DNA of 17,500 bases from assembly GCA_015478945.1 (NCBI GenBank), contig JABUQX010002462.1, forward strand, positions 1-17,500. Direction: 5' to 3'. The notes beneath the pieces are model-generated. The model was given only the letters and a program-made list of their open reading frames with translations. It was not told the origin of the DNA and did no database searches. The stretch comes from Trachelipus rathkii (Eukaryota; Arthropoda; Malacostraca; Isopoda; Trachelipodidae). Below, piece by piece: positions 1 through 9,776 of this stretch; position 1 is the first letter of the stretch, and every line of letters begins with the position of its first letter. The translations under genes were made by a program, and so were the position numbers.

Positions 1-15
1 AAACCAACAGAGAGA

Positions 16-77
16 TTATATATATATATAGTATGGATATTTTATATTATATAGTATATATATTATAATAATATATT
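16..77. repeat. (AT)n-rich microsatellite, imperfect
   Basis: Interrupted run of TA dinucleotides. It is one of about nine AT arrays in this window and contains no gene. Confidence 0.85.
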
Positions 78-493
78 GCTTTTGCTGAGAATGAAAAGTT
101 TTAACACCATTGTCAATTGTGGAGTCATTACGATCTCCAATGATTTAATATCATATAACCCTTCATGGTTTCTGTCATTTCTTTTCATAGCTTAATAAAA
201 GAAGTACTATGAGCAGATGGTCACTTTAAACATTTGAAGGAGATAGCCTACTTGACGCTCTCGAGAAATGCAAATATCTAAATTTTATCATTCCATTTTA
301 ATAAAAAGATATTAATATTCATCGCGAAATTATTGTCCTAGATTTTCACTTTTGAGATCAGTCCTTAATAAATAAATAATTATTAACTGTCGAATAAATA
401 AATTAAAAAAAACATTTACCAGAAAAATAGACATTTTGATAATTATACATTAAGAGTCTATATATAAATTATAGTTATAATTTATGAATTTAT
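78..493. other. AT-rich spacer, nothing recognised
   Basis: AT-rich DNA with scattered AAATAAAT motifs around 367-405. I see no sustained reading frame, splice-bounded block or RNA gene on either strand. Confidence 0.6.
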
Positions 494-748
494 AGATATT
501 ATATATATATTTTATATTATATGCTATATATAATATATATATATATATATAATTTATATATATATATATATATATATAATTATATATTATATTAATATTA
601 TATATTATATATATTTTATATCAGACATATTTAAACATATTTTGATGTTTATTGAAAGGTTCTGTATTATAAGTATTAATAAATAGTATGTATACTTATT
701 ACTATATTATATTATATTTATATATATTATATTATATATTAATTATAA

Positions 749-795
<47 letters not shown>

Positions 796-868
796 TATAT
801 TATAGAATATATATATTAACTAGTAGTATATATAATAATAACTATATATATTAGTAAATATAATTATA
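494..868. repeat. Two (AT)n-rich arrays with a short spacer
   Basis: Long imperfect TA dinucleotide arrays at about 494-622 and 703-868. They are separated by roughly 80 bases of AT-rich unique sequence. Interruptions such as TATTAATAT give local palindromes. Confidence 0.85.
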
Positions 869-1508
869 GTATTGCCACATCGTCGAATAAGTTCAGGCAT
901 GTAATGAAACTAATAACAAGTCACGAATAAATTACATTTTTGATTTCAGGAAGTTATATCGAAGAAACTTAAAACAAATTTTAAATTATTATTTTTATTT
1001 ATTAACTCCATATTAATATTAGTTAAAAGTGCAGTGCAGGCTCTGATTGACCTTCAAAGACCTTGAAAGCTGCATTGCTCGAGAGAAAAAGTTGCCAAAT
1101 ACTGCTTTTAATAATATAATTATATCATTATTTATTCTTTTTATATCCTTTTTGGGAAGTTCAGCCGACGGAGCAGAGGGGACTTAAGTCTCCCCGTCGT
1201 CCCGGTAGGCAGAGAAACCCCGACTCTAGTCAAATCGTTTAACTTGTTATGCCGAGTGGTATTAGTTAGTGTAAAAAAAAAATTCAATCATTTAATAGCC
1301 GCTCACTCGGGAGTAAGCCGCATCTTTGAATTATTTCATCAATTTTTAACAATTTTTAACATTTTAATTTTTTAAAAGCGTTTATATTTTTTATTTTTTT
1401 TTTAATTTCCGGGTTAAAAATGGTCTCCTGATAATAAAAATTATATTATTTTCGTAATAAAACTAAAGGTGTTATAGTTTACATGCCTGCCTTGTTCGGG
1501 ATGCTGAC
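869..1508. other. Unassigned spacer with a GC-richer island
   Basis: Mostly AT-rich, but 1160-1325 is clearly GC-richer. A hairpin lies at 1167-1198 (GACGG paired with CCGTC, and GGGGAC paired with GTCTCCCC around TTAA). Complementary CCGAGTG and CACTCGG blocks lie near 1252 and 1302. No gene or RNA family is recognised. The stretch 1165-1204 has AG before it and GT after it and is open in two frames, but it is too short to call. Confidence 0.45.
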
Positions 1509-1520
1509 ATATATATATAT

Positions 1521-1610
<90 letters not shown>

Positions 1611-1686
1611 GTATATATTATATATAATATATATATATATTAACTATATACTATATATATATATTATATATTCTATGTATATATTT
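1509..1686. repeat. (AT)n microsatellite, imperfect
   Basis: Nearly continuous TA dinucleotides with occasional TT or AA slips. It ends in a short GT run near 1688-1694. Confidence 0.9.
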
Positions 1687-1807
1687 GTGTGTGTAAGATT
1701 TGCAACTTTATTGTGGATATTTCGAAGATTAATGTACTGCGCTCATTATATACATGTCCAAGTCACTAATTTAGCGAAGAAGATTTTTGATAATAGTTAA
1801 TATTAAC

Positions 1808-1811
1808 GCAA

Positions 1812-1847
<36 letters not shown>

Positions 1848-1851
1848 AAAG
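1808..1851. repeat. Poly-T tract (32 nt) flanked by GCAAAG direct repeats
   Basis: T runs from 1814 to 1845 without interruption. The hexamer GCAAAG lies immediately before it (1808-1813) and immediately after it (1846-1851). A homopolymer between short direct repeats looks like a target-site duplication around a retroposed poly(A) tail on the minus strand, but a coincidental 6-mer or slippage is also possible. Confidence 0.55.
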
Positions 1852-1888
1852 TAACTTGGTAAGTCAAGCATGAATAGAGACGAAATTA

Positions 1889-2069
1889 TATAATACAATA
1901 ATAATAATAATAATGAATATAAATAATGATTAATAATAAAATATATAATAATAATAATAGATAAAATAATTAATATCATAATAATAATAATAATAATAAT
2001 AATATCAAATTATTTATTATTTATTATTATTATTATTATTATATTATTATTATTATATTATTATTATTG
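1889..2069. repeat. (AAT)n then (ATT)n compound microsatellite, palindromic
   Basis: Interrupted AAT/ATA trinucleotides on the left switch to ATT trinucleotides near 2004-2012. The right half is therefore the reverse complement of the left half and the array could fold into a hairpin. Confidence 0.85.
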
Positions 2070-3238
2070 GAAAGAAATAGACGTTAAATCTTAAGCGTAG
2101 TAAATAAAAGAAAATACAAAAAATTTGTGAATATATTTTTTTTTAAACAACTCTTCCCCCCCCCCCCCAACAAAATGTGACAGATTTAAATCTAAATAAA
2201 TAATTGTCAACATTAAGTCTTGAAAAGAAGAAGGTTAAAGATGATAGACTTTAAAAGCAAAAGTCATAAAATATAACCTAATTTTGGAAAAAAGATTCTA
2301 GATAAAAAGCCAATTAAAAGTTAAATGTCTTAATAACCTATAATTGTAAACAGCATCAAACGTATAAAATCAAAACCATTAATTGATACGTCAAGTACCA
2401 AAGCAAGAAAAAAAATTTTCTTCTCAAGTACGTTTATATCTCTTAAGAATAGTTACGATTTATTTCTATAACTTTTGTCAAGTTTATTTCACCTCTCGCT
2501 TTCCATTTTCAACAACAAATGTTGAAGGAAAAAAAGAAACGGAAAAATCAAACGAAAAACTCGCGAGACAAAAATAGTTAAATAATAAATTGAGGGGGGC
2601 AAAGAAATAGCGAGAGTTCTCAGAAAGAAAAAATTTCAAAAAAAAAGCATTTAAATAAATAAAAAATGTATAAATAAATAATAAGGAAAAAACTAAAAAA
2701 TGCTCAAAAATTTTCGAAAAACTTTTTTTTTTTCTAGAGGGAAATAAATACATTGACATATAATATTTAAACCATATAAAGTGTTTTATAAAAGTTTTAA
2801 CGATTTTATCCGTTACCTGGACTTTAACAATAAAGTTATTGAATATCGCTTTAACGACTAACAACAAAAGATATTTTTATATAAAAGCTCTTTGAAATAG
2901 ATATTAAAAAAAGTACAATTTATTCGTAAAGTGTAAATAAATAATTGTAAAATACTCAGTTTACAAAGAAAATTTTATTTAAAATAAACTAATTTTATTT
3001 TCAAATATTAATTAAAAAATCAATTTATTGAGTCTACGACGTTGAAAAAAAAATAGTTTTTATAGATTATCCCTGAATATCTACAAGGGAAGTTTTAATA
3101 AGGCGTATTTGTCAGAACATATTTTGGTATTTTAATGTTGATCAAGGTTTGTTTAAAGTTTTATCTATTTTTAAGGTTTAATTTTTAAAAAAAATTTTTT
3201 TTTGGCCACTTCATATTTTAAAATTGCATCAGTCTCAG
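2070..3238. other. AT-rich spacer, no gene seen
   Basis: Unique AT-rich sequence with a C13 run (2156-2168) and many A or T runs. The open frames at 2383-2577 (+) and 2484-2867 (-) have low-complexity K-rich or F-rich translations and no domain motif. I judge both to be chance. Confidence 0.55.
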
Positions 3239-3336
3239 GCATCATTATTTTAAATAACACGACTCTACTAAGCCTCGTTCCGGACCAACTAAAAACCTTG
3301 CGAGCTCCGGCCAACAGCCCAGGAGTTCCAGGTTAC
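3239..3336 (+). CDS. Candidate internal exon of an unknown host gene (weak)
   Basis: This block is visibly richer in G and C than its surroundings and is bounded like an exon. TCTCAG precedes it (acceptor, ending at 3238; another AG ends at 3232) behind a T-rich stretch at about 3193-3202. GTAAGT follows it at 3337-3342, matching the strong donor consensus. Codons 3241-3336 (32 codons) stay open, and the peptide is not low-complexity: it contains the pieces LLSLVPDQLK and ANSPGVPGY. I do not recognise the protein. The exon would enter with two bases of a split codon and leave in phase 0. No neighbouring exon is certain, so the window may simply be intron or intergenic DNA with a chance open block. 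Confidence 0.3.
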
Positions 3337-3850
3337 GTAAGTTTTTAATTCATTTCAATTACTTCAATTAGAATTTTTTTCATGGATTGATGTATTTGCA
3401 GAATTATATACTGTGCTATTCCGATACATTAATTGATAAAGTTAAACATAACAAATTATCTATTAATGATCTAAGAGAGAGAAAGATACGCTAAGTTACA
3501 TGGTATATACAGATGAATTTTAGAGGAGGAGAGGGTGGGGTGGAACTTATGTATAAGATGTGGCAGATAAGGCCTTTTGGAATAGTCTCTATTAACTCCA
3601 GCTAATAACATGGTGAAATATAAAAAGATATTACAATATTAGAAAAACAAGTAAGCAATTTATCTTTCAAGCATAGAAGATCGCGGATAGGTATTAAAGA
3701 GTAGTCAAAGGAGTTGTTTTCTTGTCACGTTGCGTGTGATGATGGTTGGTTTCTGGCATGGACAGAAAATGGCAGGAACATGCAATACTTCCCAAACTAA
3801 TTTCACGAGCAATAAAGATACACAGGTAATATGTGGGATAGTCAGCATAC
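3337..3850. other. Spacer, nothing recognised
   Basis: Mixed-composition sequence with a purine-rich stretch near 3523-3543. The short opposing frames at 3694-3933 lack any recognisable motif. Confidence 0.5.
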
Positions 3851-4193
3851 CGGAAAACATTAGTAATCTGCTCTATCATACTGGAAGAAAGCACTATGAT
3901 CAGCTCTATCAATGCCTGGATAAGAAATTATGATCTGCTCTATCTTTTCTCCGCAAGAACATTTAATCTGCTCTATCTTGTCTATTCTCGGCGGAAGAGC
4001 ATCAATTATTGCTCTATCTTTATTCTCGGAAGACATTATGATTGCTCTATCTTATTCCTCGGAAAAACATTGATAATTCTTGCTCATCTAATTCTCGGAC
4101 CACTTATGTTCTGTCTCTATCATATTTCGAAGAACATTATGTTCTGCTCTATTTTATTCGGAAGAACATTCTGATCTGATCTATCTTATTCTG
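3851..4193. repeat. Minisatellite, about 10 degenerate units of about 34 bp
   Basis: The unit reads roughly CGGAAGAACATTATGAT followed by CTGCTCTATCTTATTCT and recurs about ten times with substitutions and small indels. The anchors GCTCTATC (or close variants) and GGAAGAACATT (or close variants) recur every 31-40 bases. The plus-strand open frame at 3896-4174 is made of this repeat: near-33-bp spacing gives a loose 11-residue periodicity. I treat it as non-coding. Confidence 0.8.
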
Positions 4194-4332
4194 TTTCATA
4201 AATTGTTATTTGGATGATAAATGGACAAACCACAAAGATAACATTAAGACGAGAATATTGAGCATCAAAGTTTAGTTTTAACATAATCAAATGTAAGAAA
4301 TAAAGTTGGTTCATTATAATTAATATGGCACT

Positions 4333-4363
4333 TTATATATATATATATAAATATAAAATTATA

Positions 4364-4407
<44 letters not shown>

Positions 4408-4495
4408 TATATATATATATATAATAATATATATATATATATATTATATATATATATATATATATAGTATATATATATATTAATATATATATAAT
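4333..4495. repeat. (AT)n microsatellite, imperfect
   Basis: Long TA dinucleotide array with TAATAT interruptions. Confidence 0.9.
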
Positions 4496-5731
4496 ACGGT
4501 ATCAAATATTTGATATCTAAATAAATTTACACAATTAATTATTTCAATAGAGAAAATAGAAATAGTTAGAGAATTCCATAGCAAATGAAGTGGCTGTAAA
4601 TGAGGTTACTAGTTAAAATGCAGCGACTTATTCTTGGGTCCAAAACTACTTTTAATACGATATCATGTCCAGTTGTCTGCTCCATAAGGAAGAAAAAAAA
4701 AAACATTTTCATTTAATGTATGTAACTGTTGTTTCGATCAAGATTTAACAAATATAATGAAAAAAATTATCCTTTTTTTTCTTCTTTTTTTGTAACATCC
4801 GCAGGAAGTGTGCCCTATGGAAAGAAAAGAAAGAAAGGAAACTTAAGTTCTTTTCCTTACCTTAGTCGGAAATTCAATCACCGTTCTGTTTTCCGGTTTT
4901 AATTATTTCCGTTAGGTGCACCTCGTCTCTGCCTTCCTCTCCCCTACAGTCTCTCATTTTTATGCACAACTTGCAATTCTTTGTACACAGACACTGAATG
5001 GGGACTCGAACGATTGCTTTTATACGAATATTCGAGCAAACTCTTTAAGACGCTGGTCTTCGCAAACTTAATCCCCTTTTCTTCTAGATAACTAAACAAA
5101 TTTTAACGTAGTCCAACTTTTTTTTTCTCTCCCTCTCTCTCTTTTTTTTGTATTAAAGGTGCAAATAAAACATATGCAAATGTAATTACAACGTTCACTT
5201 CAATTTCTTGATGAGCTATTTCAACTATCCATTTATTAGAGTATAATTAATGGCATCGTTGTTTATTCATCTCAACGCTTAGACCTTGGTGTTTTGAATA
5301 CAGCGTTTCCCCAATAAGGCAAGTAATACATGACCAAAAAAAGAAAAGAGTAATTCAAACCAACATTTTTTTATCTTAACTAGTGCACACGCATTTTTTT
5401 CGAGAAATAAAAAACACGGTAATTAACTGCTCATTATATACAGAATATTTCACCAAGATTCGATTAGCCTCAAAACTTAATGATTTTAGCGCGATATCCA
5501 TCTCATAAAAAACCAAGAAACTCGTTAACGACCATACGCTATTGTCTGTTGGTGTGTGTGGTATGTTACATACATATATGTGCGTGGTGTAACATCAAGA
5601 GTTCGTGTTATAAATAAGTACGTGCTTATCTTCATACAATAAATCCCTCAACACATCGTTCGGTTCTTTTATTTGCTTCAAAAACGCTTTGCTTGAAAAG
5701 TCACAGTAAAAACATTTCTTTAATGCACCGA
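4496..5731. other. Spacer with pyrimidine tracts, no gene assigned
   Basis: Two features stand out. A pyrimidine tract at about 4771-4791, then CCGCAG ending at 4804, makes a good-looking splice acceptor. A 33-base uninterrupted C/T tract runs from 5117 to 5149. An AATAAA lies at 5164-5169 and an ATGCAAAT octamer at 5173-5180. In the three frames after 4804, open reading ends after 13, 19 or 34 codons, so no exon is called. A GT-rich stretch lies at about 5548-5590. Confidence 0.45.
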
Positions 5732-5766
5732 ATATAATATATATATATAATATCTATATATATATA

Positions 5767-5858
<92 letters not shown>

Positions 5859-5863
5859 AATAT
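5732..5863. repeat. (AT)n microsatellite, imperfect
   Basis: TA dinucleotide array. The Tyr/Ile-rich minus-strand open frame over it is an artefact of the repeat. Confidence 0.9.
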
Positions 5864-7747
5864 ACGGAACATTACCTGATTTTGTCTAAGGGGGCTCCAC
5901 TCCCGTACACACAACAATGAGTGGTGAAAAAAAAAGTTTCAATAAAAAACAAACAAAAAAAGGGGGAAAAAATAAAAATCGGCGGGTGTCTGTATAATTA
6001 AAAGGACATAGCTATATAATATATTATTGGATGTAAAAAGATCCTGCTCATGACTCCGGACGGATATCTTGGCATTTTCAAAAGGATCCGACTCACTCTG
6101 GATATATTGTCATTCGGCCTCAGGCCAACCGGATCATTCTATAAGAATTTGAAAAAAAAAAATTCTTGAAATTTTGAATATTGTTTTTTATACATAAAAA
6201 TCCTTTTATTAGTTTTAGAGATATTTTTATTTAGATTTAATTTCCGTTTGTAACTGCAATACTATCTTCTTACGACGCTTGAAATCTCTACAATTTGTAT
6301 CCAGATCCAAAATTCCGTCAGTGTGAACGAAATGGAATAGAAATCCTTCGAGAAACCGTGAGAAAGTTATGTTATTCTTCTATTTCAGAACTATCAGAAA
6401 TAATTTGATATTGATAAAATCTATGTTTACAAGGCATAAAATATTGGCTGAAGTACTATTTTGAAATTTTGAAGTTATATTTCTAAAATAAATGTTTCGA
6501 TTAGTTAAAAAAAAAAATCTAAATTTTTTTTTCTTGTGAGATATAAAATAAAATTAGTCTACTTATATTTAAACTAAAAAGTTTAATTATTTAATATAAT
6601 TTAGTCGTTCAAATGCCGTACTCTCTTTATTAGGAATATAGTCCTATACACTGAGAAGAGAATGATAATGTGCACGAATTTTTTCTTGGAAATATTTGTA
6701 TTGGTTGGATATCATGTATATAAGAATAGTTGTGCATTTTATTGTGGATGAATAATTTAAATGAGCGATTTTTCTTCTTTTCACTGGAAAATTTTTGTTT
6801 ACTTTATAGATCCTTATATTTAAATACATCTCATATTGTAACTTAAGACTTTGTAATTTACCAGTGTACAAGTATGCATGGTTATTATGATCGAGCAAAT
6901 ATTTATGAAATACACAAAAAAAAAAAAATAACATGCAGAGAGAGCTTTTGTGTTAAGGTAAAAAAAAATTGTCAAAATTTAAAATTTGTCAATTTATATT
7001 TTTTTAATTCATGTCAGTTCTTGGTGGAATTTTTCGGTGTAAAATAATAATTGGTCGAGTAACAAAACTTGGTTTAGAGTGCTTCACATTTCTATAATAC
7101 CCACAATCCTTTTGACCTTGTTCTCAATAAATATGTTGCGATTTGAGTAGATATCTCAAAAACAAAAAAAAAAAAAAAAAATGCAGCATTTAGATTATAC
7201 CTAGATAAAAAGTTACAGATATTCACCCAATGTATAGTGTTGAAAAACTATAAAAAAAAAAAAAAAAAGTTTTTTTTTTTTTAATTACCTGCAAGAAACT
7301 TTCTAACTAAAGCTGGCAAATTAACTATTTTTTTTCCCCAGACATTCTCAATTCTTATGAAATTCTCAGTCAATTTGAATTAAACGACTTCCTTATCTTT
7401 TATTTACTGTATTTTTCTATATCCCAACAGAGTTAATGTCTGCAAGAATTTAACCCGAGCTGCTCGTTTAATACTGGACATGGAATGACCAAAGGTAAAA
7501 TTAAAATGATCTGGCTATGTAGAAAAAAAATGTAAACAAAAATTAGTAAAAACATAAAATTTCAATTACTCTGATGATTTCATTAAAAAAAACTAAAAAC
7601 TAGAATAAATATGATAAACTTGAAAAAATTTAATCTTTTGCAAAAAAATTTCTGCCAGTGAAAAAAAGTAGCAAGAAAAAATAAATCTATGAAGGCTGTA
7701 CTATTTACTATTAATTTAATCCAGAAAATTTTCATTCCAAGCACTCA
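5864..7747. other. AT-rich spacer with homopolymer hairpins, no gene seen
   Basis: AT-rich unique DNA. Small inverted repeats include AAGAATTT/AAATTCTT at 6142-6166 and an A17-G-T13 block at 7252-7282. A palindrome-like GGCCTCAGGCC lies near 6116-6126. The 96-codon minus-strand frame at 6644-6934 has no motif, and one such frame is expected by chance in sequence this AT-rich. Confidence 0.5.
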
Positions 7748-8034
7748 AATATATAAATATATATATTATAGTATATATATTATATATATACTATATATAG
7801 TATATATATATATAGATATATTATATATATATATATTATATCTATATATATATAATATATATTATATATATCCCTATATATATAATTATATATAATATAT
7901 ATTATAATATATATATATATATATATATTAATATATATATATATATAATATATATATAATTATATATATATATATATATTTAATATATATATACTATCTA
8001 TATATATATATATTATATAATATATATATATAGC

Positions 8035-8068
<34 letters not shown>

Positions 8069-8155
8069 TATATATATTATAATATATATATAATATATAT
8101 TATATCTATACTATATATATATATAAATATATTATATATATATATATATATATAT
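7748..8155. repeat. Long (AT)n-rich array abutting a retroelement 3' end
   Basis: About 400 bases of imperfect TA repeats, the longest AT array in the window. It runs directly into the 3' end of the left Penelope-like copy at 8156. Confidence 0.9.
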
Positions 8156-8184
8156 GTAAAATATACCCTTGGCACAATAAAATC

Positions 8185-8190
8185 TTTATT
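8185..8190 (-). promoter_or_regulatory. Polyadenylation signal AATAAA of left PLE copy
   Basis: TTTATT on the plus strand reads AATAAA on the element strand, about 30 bases before the element end. The same hexamer occupies the same place in the right copy at 11781-11786. Confidence 0.5.
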
Positions 8191-8218
8191 ATCGACACAT
8201 AGATTTTCATAAAACTTA

Positions 8219-8277
8219 TATAAAATTTTACGTTTCGCCCTAATCATTAATAAAGGGCCTCTTTCAGAATTTTAAGT
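8219..8277 (-). ncRNA. Hammerhead-ribozyme-like hairpin in the PLE 3' tail (left copy)
   Basis: On the minus strand, CTGAAAGAG is followed by a five-pair stem (GCCCT with AGGGC) and then GAAACGT. An imperfect outer helix (CTTAAAATT with AATTTTA..AAG) could close it. Hammerhead ribozymes have a CUGANGA box, a stem II and GAAA, and Penelope-like elements are known to carry them. Here the first box has extra bases, so catalytic activity is doubtful. No cleavage-site strand was identified with confidence. Confidence 0.45.
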
Positions 8278-8344
8278 TGACAAGAAATGAAATACATTAC
8301 AGAAAAAAGGACCAAACTAATGTTGATTCTGAGTTGGTTGGTCC

Positions 8345-9776
8345 TTATGAATCTTTTTTCTTGATATCCTTTAAGAAGTTTGAAGCAAGCAGAAAGGAGT
8401 TCTGAATCTTATCCAACTTTATCTCGCCTGGAATCTTGTTAAAATTATCTGTATTATAAATGAACACCGATTCTATTATTTTTCTTTTTTTAACATGATT
8501 GCAATATTTCAAAGGAGAAGCATCCTGTAAGTTAATTTTATGGCTAGTAACTGCACGATGAAAAGTTAGAGCTGAATTTTTAGAATCTTTGATTAAATCA
8601 TCCCCATGCTGATTCAATCTTCTGCGGAAATCGTTTGCTTCTCCAATATATAAACTTTGGAACAATTGCAACATGGAATCTTGTAAATGCACTGAGAATT
8701 ATTATTAACGGATTTGGGCGGTTTAAAAATTCTTTTAAGAGGAATGGTATTGTTTTTAGTAAAGCAAATGTTTTTAGGAAGATATTGTTTAATTTTATAA
8801 TTTAAATTGAAGGGAATGGGAAGATATGTTACATTAGTTTTGGAAATAGGGGGATAACTATTATAATATTTTGATTTTGCTTTGCGGTAGGCTAAATTGA
8901 TGACATGATGAGGGTAATTTAATTTAGTAAAAGTAGACAGAAGAAATTTAGTTTCAGTTAATAAATTAGAAGGAGAACAGATATTTAAGGCTCTAAGATA
9001 AAGTGAAGTAAGAGTGGCTAATTTTGTACTATATGTGTGGGTAGAGAACCAATGTATATATGATGATGAAGATGTGGGTTTCCTATAGACAGAGTATGAC
9101 AGGCAAGTTAAGTTTTTCCAGGAAATTAGAGTATCGAGAAAGGGTAAGGAGAAATTTTGGGGTAACTCATGAGTGAAAGAAATAGAAGGATGAATGTTGT
9201 TAATTAGGTGCAAAATATCATTGATATTAGTGTTTTTAGGAACTGAACAAAAGATATCGTCTACATAACGAAGCCATGTAGAATTAAGAAGAAGAGGATG
9301 ATGAGTTATATAATAAAATTCAATTAACTCCATAAAGATATTACTTAAGATGGGGGATAATGGAGATCCCATAGCAAGGCCATAAGTTTGCTTGAAAAAA
9401 AGATTATCAAAAGTGAAAAAACTATGTTCGAGAGAAAGAAGAATCAGTTTTTTAATAAGGTCAAAAGGATAGTTTAGAGAGAAGTTTGTTTCTAGAATAT
9501 ATTTTTCCAAAAGATCGAGTGTGAATTTAACAGGAACAGATGTGAACAAAGAAGTAACATCGAAACTTAAAAACTGATGTGTAGAAGGATTTAAAGATTG
9601 AGTACGTTTAATAAATTCTATCGTATTTGGAAGATGAGAGTTGGAAATTTTGCCTATCAAAGGTTTTAGTTGAGATGAGAGCCATGACGACAATTTATAA
9701 GTTACACAATTGATATTTGAAATGATTGGGCGTAAAGGGTGACCTTAGTTATCACTATTTCTTTATTCTTTTTAAG
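8345..9776 (-). pseudogene. Penelope-like RT/GIY-YIG endonuclease, broken left copy
   Basis: Reading on the minus strand, 8614-9693 gives the reverse transcriptase: the FDVTSLFT catalytic Asp block, GLAMGSPLSP, the RYVDD box, FLD and YRKPT are all intact. The frame shifts near 8645-8652, where the right copy reads GTTTATATTGG but this copy has one extra TA. That breaks the YIG motif of the endonuclease. The rest of the endonuclease continues in another frame (8345-8692: YIGEANDFRRR, then a Lys-rich tail ending DIKKKDS), and this copy keeps a C-terminal tail that the right copy loses. Upstream, the 244-base deletion shifts frame and removes the N-terminal RT motifs equivalent to right-copy residues 82-163. 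It cannot make a full protein. Confidence 0.88.

Larger units (their letters stand above)
8156..9776 (-). mobile_element. Penelope-like retroelement, left copy (5'-truncated, internally deleted)
   Basis: The minus strand of this segment is the same element as 9777-11816 in inverted orientation. Its 3' end (in element sense) is at about 8156, where TTGTGCCAAGGGTATATTTT matches the end of the right copy. Its 5' end is at about 9776, where similarity to the right copy stops. Compared with the right copy it lacks about 244 bases, corresponding to 9969-10212 there. Over the shared coding body (8480-9735) the two copies differ at only a few bases. Penelope-like elements are known to occur as tandem or inverted partial copies, so this arrangement fits the class. 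Confidence 0.9.

Noticed and set aside
1165..1204. Forty-base microexon between AG and GT
   Set aside because: Phase would fit the 3239 block, but the donor GTAGGC is weak and 40 open bases carry almost no evidence.
2484..2867. 127-codon minus-strand ORF rich in Phe and Lys
   Set aside because: Low-complexity translation of A/T-rich DNA, no domain and no ordinary coding composition.
5720..5917. Tyr/Ile-rich open frames over AT arrays (also 7689-7895 and 16931-17116)
   Set aside because: TA dinucleotide repeats encode alternating Tyr-Ile with no stop; they are artefacts of simple repeats.
6644..6934. 96-codon minus-strand ORF with an ATG start
   Set aside because: No motif, and about one frame of this length is expected by chance in sequence this AT-rich.
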